A DNA stretch of 12,347 nucleotides from Bacteroidota bacterium (GTDB lineage: Bacteria; Bacteroidota; Bacteroidia; Chitinophagales; Chitinophagaceae): assembly GCA_023391315.1 (NCBI GenBank), contig JAEWBD010000476.1:1-12347 (forward strand), in the 5' to 3' direction. Positions 1-6,392 of the stretch are shown piece by piece; within the stretch, counting starts at the first letter, position 1; every line of letters starts with the position of its first letter. The translations under genes and the position numbers were made by a program. The notes beneath the pieces were generated by a model. The model did not search any database, was not told where the DNA came from, and saw only the letters and a list, made by a program, of their open reading frames with translations.

Positions 1-826
1 GCCACACATGAAAAGCCGGAATTTTATCCCGGTGCATTTTTATTAAAATATGATTGTTGCGGCGGGGTTGCAAAGCAGTTTGCCATACACTGTTTTTAAT
101 AAATGAGCGCGCCGATTCGTTATCCAGCGTTTGCAATTCAACTAAAGTTTGCGTAGGGTCGAATAAGTCGGTGGCAGCGCCTTCAACCAGTTTTTTGCCT
201 TTATCAATAATTAATAATCTGGTGGCCACCTGTTCCATCTCGCTCAGCAGGTGAGAAGAAATCAAGAGGGTTTTATGCAGTTCATGACTCAGGTGCAGAA
301 TTAAATTTCTTATATCGGCAATGCCCTGCGGATCAAGCCCGTTGGTAGGTTCATCTAAAATGATTAACTGCGGATTATGTACCAGGGCAATGGCGATGCC
401 CAGCCGTTGTTTCATGCCCTGGCTGTAAGTGTGTACTTTGTCGTTTGCCCTGTCTTTAAGCCCAACCCTGTCTAATTGCGTCATTAATTCTTTTTCTGCC
501 GGATGGATGCCGCTCATGCGGGCAAACAGTTTCAGGTTATTATAAGCGGATAGATATTTATAAACATCTGGTTTTTCTATAACGGCGCCCACATTGCGTA
601 ATATTTTATTACGGTGATCGTTTAAAGTCAAGCCAAACATGCGTATATCGCCGCCCGTTGGTTGTATTAACGTGAGCAGCATACGGATGGTGGTAGATTT
701 GCCGGCGCCATTCTGCCCGAGAAAACCATATACATCACCGGCATGCACGGTAAATGAAAGCCCATCAACCGCTTTCAGATTTTTATAGGCCTTGGAAAGA
801 TTGGTTACCTCTATTACCGGTTGCAT
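1..826 (-). CDS. ABC transporter ATP-binding protein (partial, C-terminus beyond left edge)
   Basis: This is the cytoplasmic nucleotide-binding subunit that hydrolyses ATP to drive an ABC transporter. The start is the ATG at 826-824, beginning MQPVIEVTNLSKAYKNL, and the frame stays open for 275 codons to the edge. All core motifs are visible: Walker A GQNGAGKST at residues 37-45, Q-loop region around VGAVIEKP (79-86), signature YSQGMKQR (134-141), Walker B LIILDEPT (154-161) with catalytic E159, D-loop GLDP (163-166) and switch H192 in ISSH. The form of the Q-loop and signature resembles the BcrA/NatA/CcmA type, which usually pairs with an ABC-2 membrane protein. That partner would be expected beyond the left edge, but this is inference. 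It is not near the MacB-type permeases to the right and is unlikely to be their ATPase by position. The substrate cannot be inferred. Confidence 0.93.
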   Translation of the reverse strand, partial: MQPVIEVTNLSKAYKNLKAVDGLSFTVHAGDVYGFLGQNGAGKSTTIRMLLTLIQPTGGDIRMFGLTLNDHRNKILRNVGAVIEKPDVYKYLSAYNNLKLFARMSGIHPAEKELMTQLDRVGLKDRANDKVHTYSQGMKQRLGIAIALVHNPQLIILDEPTNGLDPQGIADIRNLILHLSHELHKTLLISSHLLSEMEQVATRLLIIDKGKKLVEGAATDLFDPTQTLVELQTLDNESARSFIKNSVWQTALQPRRNNHILIKMHRDKIPAFHVW

Positions 827-832
827 TATTGT

Positions 833-840
833 CAAAGATA
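833..840 (-). promoter_or_regulatory. Possible Bacteroidota -7 promoter box for the ABC ATPase gene
   Basis: On the minus strand the bases read TATCTTTG, a perfect match to the Bacteroidota housekeeping -7 consensus TAnnTTTG. The box lies only 6 nt before the ATG at 826, so a transcript from it would be nearly leaderless. No good TTTG -33 box is seen at the usual distance, so this may be chance. Confidence 0.3.
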
Positions 841-1011
841 GACTAAGGCTTTTTAAATACAGTACATCCTGAAGAAAGTAAAACCAATATAGGTTACTGC
901 CTATCTTTAAAATACTAGTAGAAGGTGCAGTATTTGGCTTCCGCACTACCTCTCCATGCCTTGCCTGTAATGAAAGTTATTTTGAAGATAAAGTAATGAA
1001 GTGGGATCTTT

Positions 1012-1044
1012 AAAAAATGAAGCTGCGGCAAAGAATGACCACAG
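1012..1044 (-). terminator. Likely rho-independent terminator after the YjbR-family gene
   Basis: Read on the minus strand, CTGTGG (1044-1039) pairs with CCGCAG (1028-1023), giving a 6-bp stem with one G-U pair and a 10-nt loop. Five bases later comes a run of six T (1017-1012). It begins about 10 nt after the stop codon of the YjbR-family gene, the right place to end the amidohydrolase-yjbR transcript. The stem is short and the T run slightly displaced, so confidence is moderate. Confidence 0.42.
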
Positions 1045-1053
1045 TAATAAAAT

Positions 1054-1401
1054 TTATAAGCTATCTTTTATTTTTTTAGGTAACGATTGAACGATGAGGT
1101 TATAAGAGTCATCAATCATTTCCTTTATGAGTTTTGATGAAATGCTGCCATCAATTATAATGGTGTTCCAATGTTTTTTATTCATGTGATAGCCGGGTTT
1201 AACAGCATCATACATCTCCCGTAATTCAGCCGCCTTGTCAGGATCACATTTGGCATTAAATTGTAAAGGATCGGCATCCAGCGCTACCAATAAAAATATT
1301 TTTTCCTTTACACTGAATACCAGCGTTGTTTCGCCGAAAGGAAAATCTTCTGTTACAGCTTTTTTTGAAAGGCAATATTCACGGAGTGTTTCTATATCCA
1401 T
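1054..1401 (-). CDS. YjbR/MmcQ-family protein
   Basis: A 115-residue protein of the MmcQ/YjbR (DUF419) family, which has a CyaY-like fold. Members are often described as DNA-binding, but their biological role is not well defined. The whole sequence follows the family pattern: an N-terminal helix (MDIETLREYC), the segment FPFGETTLVFSV (20-31), a strand-rich middle containing FLLVALDADPLQFNAKCDP (36-54), and the characteristic YHMNKKHWNTIIIDG (71-85), followed by a C-terminal helix with paired Asp (ID-DSYNLI). Length is normal for the family and no membrane segment or signal peptide is present, so it should be cytoplasmic. The start lies only 8 nt after the stop of the upstream amidohydrolase gene, so the two are very probably cotranscribed. 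No functional link between them is evident. Confidence 0.88.
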   Translation of the reverse strand: MDIETLREYCLSKKAVTEDFPFGETTLVFSVKEKIFLLVALDADPLQFNAKCDPDKAAELREMYDAVKPGYHMNKKHWNTIIIDGSISSKLIKEMIDDSYNLIVQSLPKKIKDSL

Positions 1402-1409
1402 AAAAATAT

Positions 1410-3092
1410 TTATTGTTTATATCCCGGGCCTTTAATAAACCTGCCCGGTGTTGCACCGGTATGCTCGTTGTTTTTCAAAACCTGTACGCCATTTACCCAA
1501 ACATCTGTTATGCCGGTTGCATATTGATGCGGTTTTTCATATGTGGCATGGTCAGTAACAGTTGCCGTGTCAAATACAACCACGTCTGCATAATTGCCCA
1601 CTTTTAATTCGCCGCGTTTCTTCAGTTTTAAATTGGTGGCCGGCAGTTTTGCAAGCTGGTAAACCGCCCGCTGCAAGCTTAACACTTTTTCATCCCTTGC
1701 ATATTTGCCCAATACTCTTACAAAATTTCCATACGCTCTTGGATGCGCGTTTGATTCAAGAAAAACTCCTTCGTTTGTATAAGAACCTTCATCACTTCCA
1801 AAACTCACCCAGGGCAAAGCCATTTGTTTTTTTACATTGTCTTCACTCATTAAAAAATAAGCAACACCAATTCTTGTACTGTCTTCAACAATTAAATCCA
1901 TTGCTGTTTCTTCGGGCGTTTTGCCGCGCAAAGCAGCCACTTCAGCTAAGGTTTTGCCGGTATATTTTTTAAGAGAATCCTGTTTAAACCCAAGCAATAA
2001 AACATTATCTGCACTGCCTGCGCCATAATATAAGTTCTCCCAATCCTTTGCATCGGTATTCATGGCTTTCGCCATTTGTTTTCTTATGGCAGGATCCTGC
2101 AGGCGTTGCCAAAGTTTTCCAAAACCGCCATCCTGCAGCGAAGGCGGAAATGCCGCCGTCATACCCGTTGCACCAGCGAGATAAGTGTACATATCAGCCG
2201 TTATCTTTAAGCCGGAAGCACGGGCTGTTTCAACCTGTTTTATAACGCTATCCATTTTAGGCCAGTTATTTTTACCGGCTGCTTTAAGATGATATATTTC
2301 TGCCGGAATATTTGCTTCCCTTGCAATGGTTATTAATTCATCCACTGCCTCATTCAGTTTATTGCCTTCGCTGCGCATGTGCGAGATATACATGCCACCA
2401 TATTTTGATGCTTCTTTGCATAAAGCAATCAGTTCATTGGTGCTGGCAAAAAAATCAGGCGGATAAATTAAGGAAGACCCAACGCCCATAGCGCCTTCCT
2501 GCATGGCCTGAGCTACCAGCATGCGCATGCTGTCTAATTCAGCGGGCGTTGCAGCGCGGTTATCTTCGCCCACAATATAAGTGCGCACTGTTCCGGCGCC
2601 GATAAATGAAGCCACATTGCAACTGATGCCTTTCTTTTCCAGGTAATTTAAATATTCACCCAGCGTATTCCATTCAACTTTATATTTTATATCACTTTGG
2701 CCTTCCTGCATTTGTTTTTTCATGGTGGCATTTAAAGGGCCCATGCTGCTTCCTTCACCCATCACCTCCAGTGTTACGCCCTGCCGGATATCACTTTGTG
2801 AACGGCCATCCTGTATCAAAGATTCCGTTGCCCAGCTAAGCATATTAATAAAACCGGGCGCAATGGCCTTACCATTTGCATCAATTTCATTTTTTGCAGA
2901 AATATTTTTTAAATCGCCAATGAATGCAATCGTATCGGCATTTATAGCCACATCAGCCTGGTAAGGTTCGCCGCCGTTGCCATCGTAAATAAGCCCGTTG
3001 CGGATGATGGTATCGTAAGCTGTTTTATTATTACAGGCTGTTATAACCAAGCATAACAAGCCTATAAAAACTACAAGTTTTGATGCGTGCAT
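1410..3092 (-). CDS. Amidohydrolase lipoprotein, D-aminoacylase-like family, atypical metal site
   Basis: A 560-residue member of the amidohydrolase superfamily, closest by eye to N-acyl-D-amino-acid deacylases, which remove acyl groups from N-acylated D-amino acids. The N-terminus is a lipoprotein signal: a hydrophobic stretch (6-19) followed by lipobox ITAC with Cys20, so the mature enzyme should be membrane-anchored outside the cytoplasm. Family landmarks are present: the N-terminal beta segment DTIIRNGLIYDGNG (27-40), IAPGFIN (77-83), H238 in YISHMR, H268 in EIYHLK, D434 in FGSDEGS, and the C-terminal GNYADVVVFD (499-508). The first metal motif is missing: where family members have HxH after PGFID, this protein has L85-S86-W87. 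The position usually occupied by a metal-ligand Cys lies in the segment MGEGSS (111-116), with E113 as a possible substitute. It may use one metal, act on another substrate, or be inactive. It is probably cotranscribed with the downstream YjbR-family gene. Confidence 0.87.
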   Translation of the reverse strand: MHASKLVVFIGLLCLVITACNNKTAYDTIIRNGLIYDGNGGEPYQADVAINADTIAFIGDLKNISAKNEIDANGKAIAPGFINMLSWATESLIQDGRSQSDIRQGVTLEVMGEGSSMGPLNATMKKQMQEGQSDIKYKVEWNTLGEYLNYLEKKGISCNVASFIGAGTVRTYIVGEDNRAATPAELDSMRMLVAQAMQEGAMGVGSSLIYPPDFFASTNELIALCKEASKYGGMYISHMRSEGNKLNEAVDELITIAREANIPAEIYHLKAAGKNNWPKMDSVIKQVETARASGLKITADMYTYLAGATGMTAAFPPSLQDGGFGKLWQRLQDPAIRKQMAKAMNTDAKDWENLYYGAGSADNVLLLGFKQDSLKKYTGKTLAEVAALRGKTPEETAMDLIVEDSTRIGVAYFLMSEDNVKKQMALPWVSFGSDEGSYTNEGVFLESNAHPRAYGNFVRVLGKYARDEKVLSLQRAVYQLAKLPATNLKLKKRGELKVGNYADVVVFDTATVTDHATYEKPHQYATGITDVWVNGVQVLKNNEHTGATPGRFIKGPGYKQ

Positions 3093-3220
3093 ATGTATTG
3101 TTAATGGAAAGTATATCTGCGAATATATTAATTGTTGAAGGCTATTTCATTCGTTCAGGTTTGTTTTTCAATTGTCTTATGGAACGCCGCGGTTTCCATT
3201 CCCTTTGGGCAAGAAATTTA

Positions 3221-5266
3221 TTACGGGCGTTTCATTGCTTCGAGTTCTTTTTGCATGCGGAACATTTCATCACGCAGTTTTGCTGCTTCTATAAAATCCA
3301 GGTCGCGGGCTGCTTTCTCCATATCTTTTTTAATTTTATTGATGGCTTTTTCCATTTGCGGAATGGTTTTATAAATCACCTGTTCTTCAGCGGCTGATGT
3401 TGTAACAATATCTTCATCGCCCTGTATGGCATAAGGATTTTTTGCATCGAAACCTTTTATATCAAGCACGGATGTTTGTGCAAATACATTTTCCTTTGTT
3501 TTCTTAATAGTACGCGGCGTAATATTATGCTCCGTATTATACGCCGCCTGTTTTTCACGCCTGCGATTGGTTTCATCAATTGTTTTCTGCATGCTTTCTG
3601 TCATGGTATCTGCATAGAAAATCACCAGCCCGTCAACATTGCGGGCAGCACGGCCGGCTGTTTGCGTGAGCGATCTTTCATTACGTAAAAAGCCTTCTTT
3701 ATCGGCATCAAGAATAGCGACCAACGAAACTTCCGGAAGGTCGAGGCCTTCACGTAAAAGGTTCACGCCAACCAACACATCAATCTCGCCTAAACGCAAC
3801 TGTCTTAATATTTCAACCCGTTCCAATGTGTCAACATCGCTGTGTATATATTTTGATTTGATGTTGATGCGCTGCAGGTATTTATCCATTTCTTCCGCCA
3901 TACGCTTGGTTAGCGTGGTTACGAGCACGCGGTCACCCTTTTTTACACGCTTATCAATTTCATCCAGTAGATCATCTATCTGGTTTACAGATGGGCGGAT
4001 TTCAATAGGCGGTTCCAATAAGCCCGTTGGCCTTACCACCTGTTCAACAACAACACCGCCGCATTTCTCTAATTCATATTCGCCCGGCGTGGCGCTTACA
4101 TAAACAGTCTGGCCCGTTAAGTTTTCAAATTCGTGAAAATTCAACGGCCGGTTGTCTAAAGCTGACGGCAGGCGAAACCCATATTCAACCAATATTAATT
4201 TGCGGCTTCTGTCGCCGCCATACATGCCGGCAATCTGCGGTACGGTTTGATGGCTTTCATCAATAATGGTAAGAAAATCTTTTGGGAAATAATCCAGCAA
4301 ACAGAAAGGCCTTGTACCGGGCTGCCTTCTATCAAAGAACCTTGAATAATTTTCTATGCCATTGCAAAAACCAAGCTCTCTTATCATTTCCAGATCATAT
4401 TCAACCCTTTCTTTTAAACGCTGCGCTTCTATTAATTTACCAATGCTTTTAAAGTATTCGGTCTGCAAACGCATTTCATCCTGTATCTCGTATAAAATGG
4501 TTTGCATCATGTCTTTTGGGGCAAGGTATAAGTTAGCAGGAAAGATGGCTGCATTCTCCACCTTCATCATTCTTTTGTTGGTGTTTACATCAATCGTTTC
4601 TATGTCTTCAATTTCATCTCCAAAAAAAGTAATGCGATAACCATAATCAACATACGGCAGGTTAATATCGATCGTATCGCCTTTAACGCGAAAGGTGCCG
4701 CGTTTAAATTCTACCTGTGTTCTATTATATAAACTGTTAACAAGTGAATGTAAAAAGCCCTGCCGCGAAATGGTTTGTCCCTTGGCTATGCGCACAATAC
4801 CATTTTCAAAATCGGTAGGATTGCCGATACCATAAATACAACTCACGCTGGCTACAACAATTATATCCCTGCGGCCAGTGAGCAGTTCGCTTGTTGCCTG
4901 CAGGCGAAGTTTATCCAGCTCTTCGTTAATGCTTAAATCTTTTTCAATGTAAACATCACTAACAGGCATGTAAGCTTCAGGCTGATAATAATCATAATAG
5001 CTAACAAAATATCCAACTGCATTATCAGGAAAGAATTGTTTGAACTCTCCATATAATTGCGCCACCAGTGTTTTATTATGCGTTAATACCAGCGTTGGCC
5101 GCTGAACGTTCTGAATAACATTGGCCATGGTAAAGGTTTTACCGCTGCCTGTTACCCCTAATAATGTCTGATATTGCTCTCCGCTATTAATTCCTTCGGT
5201 TAACTGGCGTATCGCTTCAGGCTGATCACCGCCGGGTGTATAAGGTGCTGCTAATTTAAAAGGCAT
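3221..5266 (-). CDS. uvrB: UvrABC excision repair subunit UvrB
   Basis: This is UvrB, the helicase-like subunit that receives DNA lesions from UvrA, verifies damage and recruits UvrC for incision in nucleotide excision repair; it acts in the cytoplasm. The 681 residues compare with about 670 in other bacteria. Visible motifs in order: N-terminal YTPGGDQPEAI (9-19); Walker A GVTGSGKT (37-44); the strand-separating beta-hairpin YYDYYQPEAYMP (90-101); helicase motif II DESH (336-339); SATPGEYE (391-398); motif VI QTAGRAARN (535-543); and a C-terminal UVR domain (about 636-671, containing DLDFIEAAKLRDEM) that contacts UvrC. Nothing essential is missing. The ATG at 5266 gives the canonical N-terminus MPFKLAAPYTPGGDQ. 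The next gene downstream, the amidohydrolase, starts 128 bp away, so cotranscription is possible but not required. Confidence 0.98.
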   Translation of the reverse strand: MPFKLAAPYTPGGDQPEAIRQLTEGINSGEQYQTLLGVTGSGKTFTMANVIQNVQRPTLVLTHNKTLVAQLYGEFKQFFPDNAVGYFVSYYDYYQPEAYMPVSDVYIEKDLSINEELDKLRLQATSELLTGRRDIIVVASVSCIYGIGNPTDFENGIVRIAKGQTISRQGFLHSLVNSLYNRTQVEFKRGTFRVKGDTIDINLPYVDYGYRITFFGDEIEDIETIDVNTNKRMMKVENAAIFPANLYLAPKDMMQTILYEIQDEMRLQTEYFKSIGKLIEAQRLKERVEYDLEMIRELGFCNGIENYSRFFDRRQPGTRPFCLLDYFPKDFLTIIDESHQTVPQIAGMYGGDRSRKLILVEYGFRLPSALDNRPLNFHEFENLTGQTVYVSATPGEYELEKCGGVVVEQVVRPTGLLEPPIEIRPSVNQIDDLLDEIDKRVKKGDRVLVTTLTKRMAEEMDKYLQRINIKSKYIHSDVDTLERVEILRQLRLGEIDVLVGVNLLREGLDLPEVSLVAILDADKEGFLRNERSLTQTAGRAARNVDGLVIFYADTMTESMQKTIDETNRRREKQAAYNTEHNITPRTIKKTKENVFAQTSVLDIKGFDAKNPYAIQGDEDIVTTSAAEEQVIYKTIPQMEKAINKIKKDMEKAARDLDFIEAAKLRDEMFRMQKELEAMKRP

Positions 5267-5512
5267 AAACGCTAAGTTATAAAACGTAAAAAGAATTTTT
5301 ATTTCATATTATTTTAATTATATCATGATAAAATGAATCATGTATTATTCATCATATTTCAATCACTTATATATTCATATTAGGGAAAACAATTTTGTAT
5401 ATTTTACCTGTTGCTATTTTAATGCTGCTAAAAAAATACGTTCATGTAAAACTGGCAAAGTACTTGTATTTACATGCCCGCTAAACTTTAATAACTAAAA
5501 AACATTTTTACT
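5267..5512. other. Divergent AT-rich intergenic region between uvrB and the peptide array
   Basis: These 246 bp must hold the promoters of uvrB (minus strand) and of the peptide array (plus strand). I see a perfect palindrome TATCATGATA at 5321-5330 and an inverted repeat ATGAAT (5333-5338) / ATTCAT (5347-5352), which could be operator sites but are AT-rich enough to be chance. A sigma-54-like promoter at 5453-5468 is listed separately. No convincing housekeeping -33/-7 promoter was found for either direction, and no open frame of interest. Confidence 0.5.
5453..5468 (+). promoter_or_regulatory. Sigma-54 (RpoN)-like promoter before the peptide array
   Basis: The bases TGGCAA (5453-5458), five spacer bases, then TTGTA (5464-5468) match the -24/-12 layout TGGCAC-N5-TTGCA. 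The invariant GG and the -12 G stand at exactly GG-N10-G; the last -12 base is T instead of C. A transcript would start near 5479 and carry a leader of about 34 nt before the ATG at 5513. I did not find an activator dyad like the one at 11489-11524 upstream, which weakens the call. Confidence 0.42.
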
Positions 5513-5698
5513 ATGAAGAAGTTCCTTTTTTCAGCAGCAATCGTAATGAGTGCAATGGGAATAGCAGTGGCAAGTTCAAATCATAATGCTACGCGCCCAA
5601 TTGATAACAAAGTGTATATCTTAAATGATACTACACCCAGCGACACTACACCGAGTGATACAACACAACCTGTGGACTCCAGCTTTTTATTGAAATAA
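5513..5698 (+). CDS. Small secreted Thr/Asp/Pro-rich peptide, array copy 1
   Basis: I do not recognise this family. The product has 61 residues. A Sec signal peptide is clear: MKKFLFSAA, a hydrophobic core to about residue 17, and an AVA-SS type I cleavage site after A20. It has no lipobox Cys, so the mature peptide of about 41 residues should be free in the periplasm or exported further. The mature part contains IDNKVYI (30-36), then three D-T-T units at 39, 44 and 49 with a 5-residue period (DTTPS), and ends QPVDSSFLLK. The D-T-T units match the Bacteroidota O-glycosylation motif D(S/T)(A/I/L/V/M/T). There is no Cys, so no disulfides. It has one residue more than copies 2 and 3 (extra N after H24) and is the most divergent copy. 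The gene is first in the array, 34 nt downstream of the predicted sigma-54 start site; no Shine-Dalgarno sequence is seen. Confidence 0.8.
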   Translation: MKKFLFSAAIVMSAMGIAVASSNHNATRPIDNKVYILNDTTPSDTTPSDTTQPVDSSFLLK

Positions 5699-5752
5699 GC
5701 CCATACAGGTTTCGGTAATTTAATTAATCATTTAAAATTTTAATGTTAAACT

Positions 5753-5935
5753 ATGAAAAAGTTTCTTTTTTCAGCAGCAGTGGTAATGAGTGCAATGGGC
5801 ATAGCTGTAGCAAGTTCAAATCATGCTACGATTCCTGTTGACAACAAGGTGTATATCGCAAATGATACTACTCCGACAGATACAGTTCCGAGTGACACAA
5901 CACAGCCCACAGACTCCAGTTTCTTATTGAAATAG
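5753..5935 (+). CDS. Small secreted Thr/Asp/Pro-rich peptide, array copy 2
   Basis: The product has 60 residues and the same plan as copy 1: a signal peptide with likely cleavage after A20 (AVA-SS), the conserved DNKVYI block (30-35), sequons DTT (38-40), DTV (43-45) and DTT (48-50), and the invariant C-terminus DSSFLLK. Relative to copy 3 it differs in only two residues (A25T, I27L) although 18 codons carry synonymous changes, which shows selection on the protein. It starts 54 nt after copy 1 in an AT-rich spacer with no terminator, so it is probably on the same transcript. The function is unknown. A structural, signalling or surface-decoration role is only speculation, and nothing in the sequence suggests an enzyme. 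Confidence 0.8.
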   Translation: MKKFLFSAAVVMSAMGIAVASSNHATIPVDNKVYIANDTTPTDTVPSDTTQPTDSSFLLK

Positions 5936-5986
5936 GGCTGAGTCCAATTATTAATTCCATTTATTAATCTTAAAAAATCTATTAAT

Positions 5987-6169
5987 ATGAAAAAGTTTCT
6001 TTTTTCAGCAGCCGTTGTAATGAGTGCAATGGGTATAGCAGTAGCAAGTTCTAATCATACTACACTTCCTGTGGATAATAAGGTGTATATCGCAAACGAT
6101 ACAACGCCTACTGATACAGTTCCAAGCGACACTACACAGCCCACAGATTCCAGTTTCTTATTGAAATAA
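5987..6169 (+). CDS. Small secreted Thr/Asp/Pro-rich peptide, array copy 3
   Basis: The product has 60 residues and is 58/60 identical to copy 2, with the same Sec signal peptide (AVA-SS), DNKVYI block, DTT/DTV/DTT sequons and DSSFLLK tail. It is the last gene of the array: 51 nt after copy 2 and 50 nt before the stem of a strong terminator, which defines a three-gene unit. All three copies keep intact reading frames and stop directly after the FLLK tail (TAA, TAG, TAA), so the C-terminus looks important. Mature peptides are acidic and probably unstructured through the Thr/Pro-rich part. Confidence 0.8.
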   Translation: MKKFLFSAAVVMSAMGIAVASSNHTTLPVDNKVYIANDTTPTDTVPSDTTQPTDSSFLLK

Positions 6170-6192
6170 ACAGAAACTACATCTCACATAAG

Positions 6193-6213
6193 GATTAAAT
6201 TTTTGGTTTAATC
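6193..6213. other. Small hairpin downstream of the peptide array
   Basis: GATTAAA (6193-6199) and TTTAATC (6207-6213) form a perfect 7-bp stem with a 7-nt loop, just before the main terminator. It is AT-rich and could be a 3'-end protecting element or chance. Confidence 0.3.
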
Positions 6214-6219
6214 GTGCAC

Positions 6220-6259
6220 GCAAAGCTTTTATAATTTATTATAAGGGCTTTGCTCTTTT
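6220..6259 (+). terminator. Strong rho-independent terminator of the peptide array
   Basis: GCAAAGCTTTTATAA (6220-6234) pairs with TTATAAGGGCTTTGC (6239-6253) over 15 positions, two of them G-U pairs, with the 4-nt loop TTTA. It is followed by TCTTTT (6254-6259). The T tract is on the plus-strand side only, so it serves the peptide array and not the converging permease gene. From here to 6392 I see only AT-rich sequence with a weak 6-bp inverted repeat (AATTGA 6361-6366 / TCAATT 6384-6389). Confidence 0.85.
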
Positions 6260-6392
6260 ATGTACGTGAATGTTATTATTGAGGATGCGATATGTTTAGC
6301 TTTAGGTTTAATTCTTAAATATTCACTACGCCATGCTTTATTTAATGCTTAACTTCTGCGAATTGAATTTTTCAGTTAAATACTCAATTATA

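Larger units (their letters stand above)
5513..6169 (+). repeat. Tandem triplication of a small secreted-peptide gene
   Basis: There are three direct copies of a unit of about 235 bp (gene plus AT-rich spacer), with start codons at 5513, 5753 and 5987. The coding parts are similar at DNA level and nearly identical at protein level; the spacers (5699-5752 and 5936-5986) are much less alike. This points to older duplications maintained by selection, not a recent copying event. Confidence 0.85.

Noticed and set aside
1..826. The left-edge ABC ATPase as partner of the two MacB-type permeases
   Set aside because: It is of the BcrA/NatA-like type, more than 5 kb away behind unrelated genes, and would more likely serve an ABC-2 permease beyond the left edge.
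1562..1972. A plus-strand open frame of 136 codons opposite the amidohydrolase gene
   Set aside because: It lies wholly inside a well supported gene on the other strand and its translation resembles no protein; the same holds for the other antisense frames over uvrB, the permeases and hemE.
3179..3199. Inverted repeat ATGGAA/TTCCAT downstream of uvrB as a terminator
   Set aside because: The stem is only 6 bp with a 9-nt loop and no T run follows on the minus strand.
5272..5279. TAACTTAG on the minus strand as the uvrB -7 box
   Set aside because: It has one mismatch, lies only a few bases from the ATG, and has no -33 box.
5393..5422. TTTTG ... TATTTTAA as a housekeeping promoter for the peptide array
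   Set aside because: The -7 part matches TAnnTTTG poorly and the spacing is short; the sigma-54-like element nearer the gene fits better.
5513..6169. The repeated stretch as a CRISPR array or satellite repeat
   Set aside because: The repeat unit is about 235 bp, and the repeated parts are intact reading frames whose differences are mostly synonymous, so it is a gene array.
5513..6169. The small genes as bacteriocins or lanthipeptides
   Set aside because: They have a standard Sec signal with AVA cleavage, no double-glycine leader, no Cys, and no modification or immunity genes nearby.
6361..6389. AATTGA/TCAATT as terminator of the downstream permease
   Set aside because: A 6-bp AT-only-type stem with a 17-nt loop is too weak to call.
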